A stretch of 17,822 nucleotides of DNA from Kingella_B sp963529665 (GTDB lineage Bacteria; Pseudomonadota; Gammaproteobacteria; Burkholderiales; Neisseriaceae). Location of the stretch: the NCBI GenBank assembly GCA_963529665.1, contig CAUSAG010000032.1:1-17822 (forward strand). Reading direction: 5' to 3'. The translations under genes and the position numbers were made by a program. Shown here piece by piece: positions 1 through 5,968 of this stretch; position 1 is the first letter of the stretch; every line of letters starts with the position of its first letter. The notes under the pieces are model-generated. The model was not told the origin of the DNA. It saw only the letters and a list, made by a program, of their open reading frames with translations, and did no database searches.

Positions 1-539
1 ATCACGCCCAGCGAAATCGGGTCTAGCCCCGTGAACGGCTCGTCAAACAGCATCAATTCGGGGTCTAACGCAATGGTTCGCGCCAGAGCCACGCGCCGCG
101 CCATGCCGCCCGATAGCTCCGCAGGCATCAGCTTTTCCACGCCGCGCAAGCCCACCGCGTGCAATTTCAGCAGCACCAAATCGCGTATCACGCTTTCAGG
201 CAGCCGCGTTAGCTCGCGCATCGGAAACGCCAAATTATCAAACACATTCAAATCGGTAAACAACGCGCCCTGCTGAAACAGCACGCCCATGCGGCGGCGA
301 TGCTCGTTTAATTCGTGCGCCGAAAACACACCCAAATCGCGCCCGTTGAGCAAAATTTTGCCCGCGCTGGGGCGCAGTTGCCCCGTAATCAGGCGCATCA
401 GCGTGGTTTTGCCGCTGCCCGAGCCGCCCATAATCGCGGCAAATCGCCCTTGCTCCACCGCAAAACTCACGTTTTGCAAAATCGGGCGCTCGCCATAAGC
501 AAAGGCAACATTTTGAAATTCTATGAAAGGAACGGTCAT
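1..539 (-). CDS. mlaF: Phospholipid ABC transporter ATP-binding protein MlaF, 3' end beyond the window
   Basis: The minus strand from ATG at 539 reads 179 codons with no stop and runs off the left edge. The protein starts MTVPFIEFQNVAFAYGERPI. It shows Walker A GGSGSGKT, a Q loop in VLFQQGALF, the ABC signature LSGGMARRVALAR and Walker B LMLFDEP followed by TGLDP. The GALF/LSGGMARR spelling is typical of MlaF, the cytoplasmic ATPase of the MlaFEDB complex that moves phospholipids between inner and outer membrane. The remaining mla genes would lie further left, outside the window. The C-terminal third (H loop and regulatory tail) cannot be seen. The ribosome site is weak (AAAATTTGAAAAG-like upstream), so a slightly different start is possible. 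The codons for RLPES contain an 11/12 match to a DUS. Confidence 0.92.
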   Translation of the reverse strand, partial: MTVPFIEFQNVAFAYGERPILQNVSFAVEQGRFAAIMGGSGSGKTTLMRLITGQLRPSAGKILLNGRDLGVFSAHELNEHRRRMGVLFQQGALFTDLNVFDNLAFPMRELTRLPESVIRDLVLLKLHAVGLRGVEKLMPAELSGGMARRVALARTIALDPELMLFDEPFTGLDPISLGV

Positions 540-612
540 GATTGGCGTAAAAATTTGAAAAGAAAAAGCGATTGTATGTGCTTTGAAAGATGGGGAAAAG
601 CAGATTTTGGGT

Positions 613-698
613 TTCAGGCTGCCTCTGCGCTTGGCTACGGTGTGCGCAGCAAAGTTGCACACCTTGCGGATTGTTGCATTTGCCGTTTCAGACTGCCT
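613..698. repeat. DNA uptake sequence and a degenerate copy
   Basis: A perfect reverse-oriented DUS (TTCAGGCTGCCT) lies at 613-624 and an 11/12 copy (TTCAGACTGCCT) at 687-698. Both are in the gap between the mlaF start and the tRNA terminator. I see no gene in 540-704. Confidence 0.8.
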
Positions 699-704
699 GA
701 TAGG

Positions 705-744
705 CAAAAAAATAACTCTTTGGGAAAGGAGACCAAAGAGTTAT
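705..744 (-). terminator. Rho-independent terminator of the tRNA-Asp/tRNA-Val transcript
   Basis: A 12-bp perfect stem (ATAACTCTTTGG at 712-723 and CCAAAGAGTTAT at 733-744) has a 9-nt loop. On the minus strand it is followed by a run of T residues (complement of 705-712). It sits about 60 nt past the tRNA-Asp 3' end. Confidence 0.85.
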
Positions 745-806
745 ACAGGTTTAAATCAAACCAAAGGATTTACGAAAGGATACATGATGAAACTTGATGA
801 AATTTT

Positions 807-883
807 TGGCGCGGTGGACGGGGCTCGAACCCGCGACCACCGGCGTGACAGGCCGGTACTCTAACCAACTGAGCTACCACCGC
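807..883 (-). tRNA. tRNA-Asp (anticodon GUC)
   Basis: The 77-nt cloverleaf on the minus strand has acceptor GCGGTGG pairing with CCACCGC, D arm AGCTCAGTTGGTTAGAGT, anticodon loop CTGTCAC (GTC), T arm with loop TTCGAGC, discriminator G and an encoded CCA (807-809). It lies downstream of tRNA-Val in the same transcript. Confidence 0.97.
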
Positions 884-919
884 GCATGACAACTGCCGTT
901 AAAGCACCTGCCAAAAAAC

Positions 920-995
920 TGGTGGGTGATGACGGAGTCGAACCGCCGACATTCTGCTTGTAAGGCAGACGCTCTACCAACTGAGCTAATCACCC
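920..995 (-). tRNA. tRNA-Val (anticodon UAC)
   Basis: The 76-nt cloverleaf on the minus strand has acceptor GGGTGAT pairing with ATCACCC, D arm AGCTCAGTTGGTAGAGC, anticodon loop CTTACAA (TAC), T loop TTCGACT, discriminator A and an encoded CCA at 920-922. It is the first gene of the tRNA-Val/tRNA-Asp unit. Confidence 0.97.
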
Positions 996-1020
996 GCATC
1001 GCTGCGTTGCGAAAGCGCGA

Positions 1021-1049
1021 ATTAAACCAGCTTTTCTTAACTATCGCAA
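1021..1049 (-). promoter_or_regulatory. Sigma-70 promoter for tRNA-Val/tRNA-Asp
   Basis: Read on the minus strand, -35 TTGCGA (1044-1049) and -10 TTTAAT (1021-1026) are 17 bp apart. The start point would be about 15-20 nt before the mature tRNA-Val 5' end. Confidence 0.6.
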
Positions 1050-1120
1050 GGGCTTTGTTTGCAAAATTTTTACACTCGTTAATATTTGTTTGTTTATATT
1101 GGTAATTTTGTTACAAAGCG

Positions 1121-1139
1121 TTTTCAGGCTGCCTGAAAA
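1121..1139. repeat. Palindromic double DUS
   Basis: TTTTCAGGCTGCCTGAAAA is a perfect inverted repeat around one central T. The minus strand contains AGGCAGCCTGAA and the plus strand AGGCTGCCTGAA, the dialect I recall as AG-simDUS. It lies between the divergent tRNA and macA promoters. Confidence 0.8.
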
Positions 1140-1209
1140 TTTGTGTAAACGTGTGCAGCGATTTTGCCTTGTTTTCAATTGTTTGCCGTTGCTGCAAGGG
1201 CGCGGCTGC

Positions 1210-1238
1210 TTGGATTTGGGCGGTTTATCCTTTATGAT
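1210..1238 (+). promoter_or_regulatory. Sigma-70 promoter of macA
   Basis: -35 TTGGAT (1210-1215) and -10 TATGAT (1233-1238) are separated by exactly 17 bp. The predicted start near 1245 gives a short leader before the ATG at 1267. Confidence 0.6.
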
Positions 1239-1266
1239 GCGCTGTCTTTAACATTACACGCAAAAA

Positions 1267-2445
1267 ATGATGAAAAAAGTGTTTAAATGGGTTGCCGCAT
1301 TGGTGATTTTGGCTGGATTGGGTTGGTATGGTTATCAAAAAATGCAGCCCAAAAATGAGGCAACTTTTATTACGGAAGAGGTGAAACGCGGCAAAATCGC
1401 GCAAACGGTGTCAGCTACGGGCGAGATTGCGGCGACAAATTTGGTGGACGTGGGCGCGCAGGTGTCGGGGCAAATCAAAAAGATGCACGTTAAAATCGGC
1501 GATGTGGTGAAAGAAGGCGATTTGATTGCGGAAATTGATAATGTTACCCAAGTGAACGAGGTGAACACGCGCAAGGCGCAGCTGCAAACGTATCAGGCGC
1601 AGCTGGAATCGGCGCAGGTGGCGTTGAAAATCGCGCAACGCAAATACAGCCGTTATAAATCGTTAGCCAGCGCGGATGCGGTTTCCAAAGAAGAATTTGA
1701 AAGCACGGAAGACAGCTTGGCGACTAACCGCGCGAGAATCAAAGAGTTGCAATCGTCTATCCGCCAAACGCAAATTGCGATTAACACGGCGGAAAAAGAT
1801 TTGGGCTACACGCGCATTACTGCGCCTTCTGCGGGCACGGTGGTTTCGTTGGTGGTGGAGCAAGGACAAACCATCAATGCCAGCCAAACATCGCCAACGG
1901 TGGTGCAAATTGCGGATTTGACGAGCATGACCAACAAGATGCAAATTGCGGAGGGCGATGCAACCAAAGTGAAGGCGGGGCAAACGGTGAATTTTACGAT
2001 TTTGTCTGAACCTGATACGCCGATTAGCGCAAAGTTGGACAGCATTGACCCTGGTTTAACCACGATGTCGCAGGGTTCATACAGCAAATCTACCGATACG
2101 ACTTCTAACGCGATTTATTATTATGCGCGGGCGACGGTGCCTAATCCTGAGGGCAAGCTGGCGATTGGGATGACCACGCAAAACACGGTGGAAATTGCGG
2201 CGGCGGATAATGTTTTGATGGTGCCGACTGTGGCGATTAAAACCAAAGATGGCAAAAAATTTGTGCGCGTGCTGGGGGCGAACAATCAGGCGGTGGACAA
2301 GGAAATTCAAACAGGCTTGAAAGACAGTATGAACACGGAAGTGAAATCGGGCTTGAATGAGGGCGATAAGGTGGTGATGTCGGAAATGGGGGCGGATGAG
2401 AAAGCGGCGGCGGTGGAAAAAGAAATGGCAGGGCCACCGCGATAA
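1267..2445 (+). CDS. macA: Periplasmic adaptor protein MacA (HlyD/RND membrane-fusion family)
   Basis: The 392-residue protein has one N-terminal membrane anchor (about residues 3-22). A biotinyl-lipoyl half-motif follows (VDVGAQVSGQIKKMHVKIGD, about 61-80), then an alpha-hairpin rich in K/Q/E/A (about 95-180). The second lipoyl half is ITAPSAGTVVSLVVEQGQTI, and a beta-barrel and membrane-proximal domain complete it. Length and order match MacA, which links the MacB ABC exporter to an outer-membrane TolC-type channel for macrolide or peptide export. The start could be 1267 or the next ATG at 1270; neither has a clear Shine-Dalgarno. A DUS terminator follows the stop immediately and no macB is present here, unlike the usual macAB operon. 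Family assignment is firm; assignment to MacA rather than another HlyD adaptor is likely. Confidence 0.85.
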   Translation: MMKKVFKWVAALVILAGLGWYGYQKMQPKNEATFITEEVKRGKIAQTVSATGEIAATNLVDVGAQVSGQIKKMHVKIGDVVKEGDLIAEIDNVTQVNEVNTRKAQLQTYQAQLESAQVALKIAQRKYSRYKSLASADAVSKEEFESTEDSLATNRARIKELQSSIRQTQIAINTAEKDLGYTRITAPSAGTVVSLVVEQGQTINASQTSPTVVQIADLTSMTNKMQIAEGDATKVKAGQTVNFTILSEPDTPISAKLDSIDPGLTTMSQGSYSKSTDTTSNAIYYYARATVPNPEGKLAIGMTTQNTVEIAAADNVLMVPTVAIKTKDGKKFVRVLGANNQAVDKEIQTGLKDSMNTEVKSGLNEGDKVVMSEMGADEKAAAVEKEMAGPPR

Positions 2446-2459
2446 TGTGGGCATGATTG

Positions 2460-2505
2460 AGGCAGCCTGAAAATGGGTTTATACCGTTTTCAGGCTGCTT
2501 TTTTG
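2460..2505 (+). terminator. DUS-pair terminator after macA
   Basis: A DUS at 2460-2471 and an inverted 11/12 copy at 2489-2500 form a stem of about 12 bp with a 15-nt loop, followed by a T run (2499-2504). This is the usual Neisseriaceae use of paired uptake sequences as a terminator. Confidence 0.85.
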
Positions 2506-2564
2506 TGGGCGATGGGAGTGTTATTTGGTTTTTCAGGCTGAAACCTTTGCAAAACCTGTAACCG

Positions 2565-2652
2565 ATGGAGCGTCGGCGGCTCGCCGACATTTTGAAAAAT
2601 CAGTAATGCTATGTTTAATAAGCAATTTGGCGGCGAGCCGCCGCCGCTCCAT
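2565..2652. repeat. Inverted GC-rich repeat pair (REP/MITE-like)
   Basis: The 22 bases at 2565-2586 (beginning ATGGAGCGTCGGCGG) reappear as reverse complement at 2631-2652 with one mismatch, 44 bp apart. Each arm also contains its own short palindrome (GTCGGCG-GCT-CGCCGAC on the left). Incomplete DUS fragments flank the pair. I see no gene in 2446-2824. Confidence 0.6.
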
Positions 2653-2720
2653 TTTGGGTTTCAGGCTTCCGTTTGTATTTCGCAAGGGCAGCCTGAAAAT
2701 GAAACAGCGAGAGATGATTG

Positions 2721-2794
2721 CCAACTGGCGTGTTGAAACTAAACAGGCGTGCGCTTGTGAACAAGATGTCGGTGAGCCACCAACACGCCATTGG
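2721..2794. repeat. Imperfect inverted repeat
   Basis: CCAACTGGCGTGTTG (2721-2735) is the near-perfect reverse complement of CAACACGCCATTGG (2781-2794), with one extra base on the left arm. The loop is 45 nt. Function is unknown. Confidence 0.5.
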
Positions 2795-2813
2795 TTGTGG
2801 GATTAATAGCGTT

Positions 2814-2825
2814 TTCAGGCTGCCT
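2814..2825 (-). repeat. DNA uptake sequence at the metallophosphoesterase stop
   Basis: A perfect TTCAGGCTGCCT whose last base is the outer base of the minus-strand stop codon of the neighbouring gene. Confidence 0.8.
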
Positions 2826-3481
2826 TATGCGTTGAACTCCGCCAGTTTGGCGCGGATTTGCGCGGCGGCATCGTTTACATCGCTGCCTGCGATGGTGTTG
2901 GCGCGGTCGTCAAAGCGTTGAATGATGGGGAGTGCGCGCAGATAGTCGTCGATGTCTTGTAGTGTGAGAAAACGCCCGTGCAAATCCCAGCCGACATTCA
3001 GGGCGCGTCCTTGCATGGGGGCAACGCGGTCGTGTAAATGCCCGTATAGGTGATACCAGCCTTTGTGGCAGCCGTCCCATTCGTTGATGGGATAGTGAAA
3101 CAAAATCAAGGTGTTGTTGATTTCTGGCAGCTTGATTTTTTGATAGCTGCGGATGGAAGACAGCATGGGGTTGCCGTCTGCCTTGGGCTGCTCTAAAAAG
3201 CGTTTTTTGTTGCGGCTGATTAGGTCGTCGTGGTTGCCGAGAATTAGGTGGTGTTGCCCATTTAAGCAGCGCAACACGGCTTCTATTTTTTTCAGGTCGT
3301 GGGCAAAGGAAACGTCGCCAAGGTTGTAAACGGTGTCTTCGGGCTGCACGGTTTCGTTCCAGCGGGCAATCATGTATTCATCCAATTCGTCCACCGATGC
3401 AACAGGGCGAAACTGCGGGCAGAATTTGGCGATGTTTTTGTGGGAAAAATGAAGGTCGGATGTGAAATAGATTTGGGACAT
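2825..3481 (-). CDS. Small calcineurin-like metallophosphoesterase
   Basis: The 218-residue protein carries the complete metallophosphatase signature: DLHFSH at 9-14 (metal ligands D and H), GD at 55-56, GNHD at 82-85, H129 in LFHYPI, and GHLH at 147-150. It therefore should be an active two-metal phosphoesterase. The substrate cannot be told from sequence; small stand-alone members act on phosphodiesters of nucleotides or nucleic acids. The ATG at 3481 is preceded on the minus strand by AGAAAGA. It lies downstream of rtcR in the same orientation but is separated by a DUS-pair hairpin, so it is probably transcribed independently. Its closeness to an RNA-repair locus is suggestive only. Confidence 0.85.
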   Translation of the reverse strand: MSQIYFTSDLHFSHKNIAKFCPQFRPVASVDELDEYMIARWNETVQPEDTVYNLGDVSFAHDLKKIEAVLRCLNGQHHLILGNHDDLISRNKKRFLEQPKADGNPMLSSIRSYQKIKLPEINNTLILFHYPINEWDGCHKGWYHLYGHLHDRVAPMQGRALNVGWDLHGRFLTLQDIDDYLRALPIIQRFDDRANTIAGSDVNDAAAQIRAKLAEFNA

Positions 3482-3510
3482 GCTGTGTCTTTCTAATAAA
3501 TTACGCTGTT

Positions 3511-3550
3511 AGGCAGCCTGAAAACGGAAAAACGGCTTTTCAGGCTGCCT
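3511..3550. terminator. DUS-pair hairpin between rtcR and the phosphoesterase
   Basis: A DUS at 3511-3522 and an inverted copy at 3539-3550 give a perfect stem with A/T extension. The T run (3550-3556) is on the plus side; on the minus side, where rtcR would need it, no U tract follows. It is a good hairpin but an uncertain terminator for rtcR. Confidence 0.6.
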
Positions 3551-3554
3551 TTTT

Positions 3555-5162
3555 TTATTTAACCACATCGTTCCAGCTTAATCCAAACCGCGCCAAATAT
3601 TTGCGCAGCCTATCGCTGTCGTTGGGCGTGCTGCGGCTGTTGCGCGATACGTTAAACAGCGCGCGCCCTGCTTCTGCCATGTTTTTGCTTTGGCGGCAAA
3701 CCGCCAGCACGTTTTCCAGCTGTTGCAAATCAAACAAATCCCAGTCTTCGCGGCGGATGCTTTCAGGCAGCCTGAAAACGGTTTGAGCGGTTTGCCCGCC
3801 ATCGTCTTCCGTCCACAAATACTGCAAACGGGCGATTTCGGCGCGCACCAAATCGGCGGTAATTCTGCCCTGCGGCGCCAGCGTTGCCAAGCGCATGATG
3901 CTGGCCGCCAAATCGCGGAAATTGCCGCGCCACAGCGATTGGCGCGACAGGGCAAAATCCAAATACAGCGCGTAGGCTTCTTTGTTAAAGCGCGTGGCGC
4001 GTCCCAACTCCTGCGCGGCAAGGGCAAGCTGATGCTCAACATTGGGCGCGATGTCTTCGCGGCGATCGGCGAGCGCGGGCAGCGTGTAATGCCAAATATT
4101 GATGCGGGCGAACAAATCTTCGCGAAAACGCCCCGCCTGCACTTCGCGGCGCAAATCGCGGTTGGTGCCTGCAATCAACTGAAAATTGCTTTTCACTTCG
4201 CTGTCGCTGCCCACGGGGTAAAACTGTTTCTCTTCAATGGCTTTGAGCAGCATGGCTTGTTCATCCAAGCCCAATTCGCCAATTTCGTCTAAAAACAACA
4301 CGCCTTTATCGGCGGTTTTCAGCCAGCCATCGCGCTTTTCTGCCGCGCCTGTAAACGCGCCTTTTTTGTGCCCAAACAACGCCGATGCCGCACCATCGCC
4401 GCGCAAGGTGGCGCAGTTCACATCCACAAACCGCCCGCTAATCAAATGCCGCGCTTTTTTCAATTCGTAAATCCGCCGCGCCAGCATGGATTTGCCCGCG
4501 CCCGTTGCCCCGCTTAACAAAATGGGCGATGGCGAATTGAGTGCCACTTGCTCAATCTCGGCAATCATGTTGTTAAACGATTGATTTTTCGTAGCAATAC
4601 CGCTTTTCAGATAGCGCACCGCATCATCGCGCACGGCGGCCAGCCGCTCCGCCAGCACGTCATACCGCGCCAAATCCAAATCAATCACATCCAAGCCGCC
4701 CACGTCGCCTTGTTCCATGCTGCGCTTTTGGTTTTTCGGCGGCGCGGTTTGCAGCAGCACGCTGGGAATTTGGCGGCTTTCCACCAGCAAAAACAGGCAG
4801 ATTTGTGCAACGTGCGTGCCGGTGGTGATGTGGGTGTAATAATTTTCGGCTTCGGTATCAAAGGGATAGGATGCCGCCCAATCGTGCAGCTTGGTATAGA
4901 CTTCGCTGAAATCCCACGGATTCGCCAGCTCCATGTTGATGAGATTAACTTGCGTGTTGGGGCGCAGCGCGTGAATATCGTCGCGCACGCGCTCGGCAAG
5001 CGGGCGATATTTTTCGCTGTAAAACAGCTCCATGCGGTTGAAGCCGATGTCGGCGCGTTGGTGCAGGGCGATGTTGGGTCGCCATTTTTGCCAACGCGCT
5101 GACCCGAAGCCGTTGTCTAGCACCGTGCCGAGAAAGGAAATGACAACTTGGGTTTTGGGCAT
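3555..5162 (-). CDS. rtcR: RtcR, sigma-54-dependent activator of RNA-repair genes with CARF sensor domain
   Basis: I place the start at the ATG at 5162 (AAGGA 9-13 nt upstream on the minus strand), giving 535 residues, the normal RtcR size; a longer frame to 5234 lacks support. Residues 1-180 are the CARF-type domain, with the family motif THITTGTHVAQ at 110-120. In other bacteria this domain senses RNA with damage-type ends, such as tRNA fragments. The AAA+ domain follows, with Walker A GATGAGKS 218-225, the sigma-54 contact loop GAFTGA 268-273 and Walker B VLFLDE 288-293. The C-terminus (about 475-535) holds the DNA-binding segment. All key residues are present, so it should be functional. 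It is divergent from the sigma-54 promoter at 5407, as RtcR normally is from its target operon. A palindromic DUS (3761-3777) sits within the coding sequence. Confidence 0.96.
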   Translation of the reverse strand: MPKTQVVISFLGTVLDNGFGSARWQKWRPNIALHQRADIGFNRMELFYSEKYRPLAERVRDDIHALRPNTQVNLINMELANPWDFSEVYTKLHDWAASYPFDTEAENYYTHITTGTHVAQICLFLLVESRQIPSVLLQTAPPKNQKRSMEQGDVGGLDVIDLDLARYDVLAERLAAVRDDAVRYLKSGIATKNQSFNNMIAEIEQVALNSPSPILLSGATGAGKSMLARRIYELKKARHLISGRFVDVNCATLRGDGAASALFGHKKGAFTGAAEKRDGWLKTADKGVLFLDEIGELGLDEQAMLLKAIEEKQFYPVGSDSEVKSNFQLIAGTNRDLRREVQAGRFREDLFARINIWHYTLPALADRREDIAPNVEHQLALAAQELGRATRFNKEAYALYLDFALSRQSLWRGNFRDLAASIMRLATLAPQGRITADLVRAEIARLQYLWTEDDGGQTAQTVFRLPESIRREDWDLFDLQQLENVLAVCRQSKNMAEAGRALFNVSRNSRSTPNDSDRLRKYLARFGLSWNDVVK

Positions 5163-5184
5163 GATGGTTGTCCTTTTTGGGGTT

Positions 5185-5247
5185 TTCAGGCTGCCTTTAT
5201 GGGCATGGCATGGCACTATTTCATTCTTGCGCAATAGGCAGCCTGAA
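5185..5247. repeat. Inverted DUS pair in the rtcR leader
   Basis: Perfect DUS copies lie at 5185-5196 (minus) and 5236-5247 (plus) in the untranslated leader of rtcR. A further palindromic copy lies at 5321-5335. Confidence 0.8.
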
Positions 5248-5275
5248 AATGGATGAGCAGGAATTTATGCGCAAG

Positions 5276-5281
5276 ATTATA
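5276..5281 (-). promoter_or_regulatory. Possible -10 box of rtcR
   Basis: On the minus strand a consensus TATAAT is present about 107 nt before the rtcR ATG. No good -35 hexamer is at the right distance, so this is tentative. It lies next to the CTAG motif, so a site there could also affect rtcR. Confidence 0.3.
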
Positions 5282-5291
5282 AGCTATTTGG

Positions 5292-5307
5292 CTAGCTTGT
5301 TGGCTAG
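5292..5307. promoter_or_regulatory. Candidate RtcR upstream activating site, CTAG-N8-CTAG
   Basis: The motif CTAGCTTGTTGGCTAG is centred about 110 bp upstream of the -24 element at 5407, the normal distance for a sigma-54 activator site. The same CTAG-N8-CTAG arrangement occurs at 9249-9264 before the second sigma-54 promoter. Assignment to RtcR is inference. Confidence 0.5.
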
Positions 5308-5406
5308 TTTTTATGGATTATTCAGGCAGCCTGAAAACGGATTTCAAAAATATATTCTCTTTGTTTTCATGTTATTACAAATTATTTTGCGCTGTTTTGG
5401 CATCGT

Positions 5407-5421
5407 TGGCACGTTGTTTGC
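5407..5421 (+). promoter_or_regulatory. Sigma-54 promoter of the Y-RNA array and rsr operon
   Basis: TGGCACGTTGTTTGC matches the sigma-54 consensus TGGCAC-N5-TTGC at every specified base. The predicted start is about 12 nt after the GC, near 5433, only about 3 nt before the first paired base of RNA A1. Confidence 0.92.
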
Positions 5422-5435
5422 AATATACCACACAA

Positions 5436-5559
5436 GCACGATGCAAATGCCGAAGGAATTACAGCCGTCGCGGGTTCGAGTCCCGTCTCTGCCGCATCAA
5501 TGGCAGAGTAGCTCAGTTGGTAGAGCACGATTATTTCTTCATCTTTTGTTGCACCGTGC
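5436..5559 (+). ncRNA. Y RNA A1 (YrlA-like, permuted tRNA module)
   Basis: The ends pair 5436-5446 with 5549-5559 (10 of 11 bp). The 5' strand carries GCCGAAGG (5449-5456), matching the GNCGAA(N)G motif of Ro-binding stems. A second stem pairs 5452-5459 with 5533-5540. The core is tRNA-like in permuted order: T arm (stem 5470-5474/5482-5486, loop TTCGAGT), perfect 7-bp acceptor stem CTCTGCC/GGCAGAG (5487-5493/5502-5508) closed by an 8-nt loop, TA, then D arm GCTCAGTTGGTAGAGC (5511-5526). This is the architecture known for YrlA: tRNA elbow kept, anticodon arm replaced by the Ro-binding stem. It is the first element of the sigma-54 transcript. Confidence 0.88.
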
Positions 5560-5568
5560 GCCCCTTTC
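5560..5568 (+). other. Pyrimidine-rich spacer between RNAs A1 and B1
   Basis: GCCCCTTTC is nearly identical to the A2-B2 spacer GCCCTTTTC at 5863-5871. The B-to-A spacers (5704-5715 and 5962-5968) begin ACC and contain four or five T. These are likely single-stranded processing sites, though the GCCC can also pair with the following GGGC. Confidence 0.5.
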
Positions 5569-5703
5569 GGGCGAATGCAGGTTGGTTTACAGGTAGACGC
5601 GCAGCGCAAGCTGTGTCTGCGGTTCGCAGACGTTCGGGTTCAAGCCCCGATGGCGTGCAAACGCTATGGCGGAATTTAATTGAACCAGCCGATTTGGTCG
5701 CCC
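5569..5703 (+). ncRNA. Y-like RNA B1, permuted tRNA-Leu-type molecule with GNRA-capped arms
   Basis: The ends pair GGGCG (5569-5573) with CGCCC (5699-5703), and 5580-5589 with 5681-5690 (10 bp, two U-G pairs). GGCGAATG (5570-5577) matches the GNCGAA(N)G motif. Inside, in order: the 3' half of a leucine-type D loop (GGTAGACGCG), an anticodon arm GCAGC/GCTGT whose loop is a GCAA tetraloop (5606-5609), a long variable arm (7 bp, 5615-5631), a T arm with loop TTCAAGC (5634-5650), a 6-bp acceptor stem closed by a second GCAA (5651-5666), then the 5' half of the D arm (TGGCGGAATT). It is a class II tRNA opened in the D loop. It has no anticodon and no free acceptor end. Confidence 0.8.
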
Positions 5704-5715
5704 ACCCCTTTTTAT

Positions 5716-5862
5716 GGCACAAAAAGCAGATGCCGAAGGAATTACAGCATAGGGTGCCCGAGGTCGCAGGTTCGAGTCCTGCCGATGCTACATCAATGGC
5801 AGCGTGGCGCAGTCGGTTAGCGCGCGGTACATAATTTCTTTATTTCTTGCTGCTGGCGTGCC
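5716..5862 (+). ncRNA. Y RNA A2 (YrlA-like, permuted tRNA module)
   Basis: The outer stems are GGCAC/GTGCC (5716-5720/5858-5862) and AGCAG/CTGCT (5725-5729/5850-5854). GCCGAAGG lies at 5732-5739, and a 10-bp stem pairs 5735-5744 with 5832-5841. The tRNA-like core has a T arm GCAGG-TTCGAGT-CCTGC, an acceptor stem of 6 pairs with one mismatch closed by ACATCAAT, and a D arm GCGCAGTCGGTTAGCGC. It is a clear relative of A1 with the same order of parts. An extra segment (GGGTGCCCGAGGTC) precedes the T arm. Confidence 0.83.
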
Positions 5863-5871
5863 GCCCTTTTC

Positions 5872-5961
5872 GGGCGAATGCGAACAAGATTACATCGGTT
5901 CTCGGGGTTCGAATCCCCGCCGCGTTGCCAAACGCGAGACATCTTGTTGTTCTGGTCGCCC
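5872..5961 (+). ncRNA. Y-like RNA B2, minimal T-arm/acceptor mimic
   Basis: The ends pair GGGCG/CGCCC (5872-5876/5957-5961) and AACAAGAT/ATCTTGTT (5883-5890/5941-5948). GGCGAATG lies at 5873-5880. It shares the 5' GGGCGAATGC and the 3' TGGTCGCCCACC with B1. The core has a perfect T arm (CGGGG-TTCGAAT-CCCCG, 5903-5919) and a 6-bp stem CGCGTT/AACGCG with loop GCCA (5921-5936). I see no D arm or anticodon arm, so it is a reduced version. Confidence 0.75.
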
Positions 5962-5968
5962 ACCTTTT

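Noticed and set aside
289..864. Plus-strand frames across mlaF and the tRNA terminator
   Set aside because: They are antisense to a clear ABC ATPase and to tRNA-Asp; their products have no recognisable features.
5502..5650. An ordinary or intron-interrupted tRNA made of the 5' half in A1 and the T arm in B1
   Set aside because: The acceptor strand GGCAGAG pairs perfectly with CTCTGCC upstream of it, not with the sequence after the B1 T arm, and no anticodon stem joins the two. The permuted Y-RNA reading explains more base pairs.
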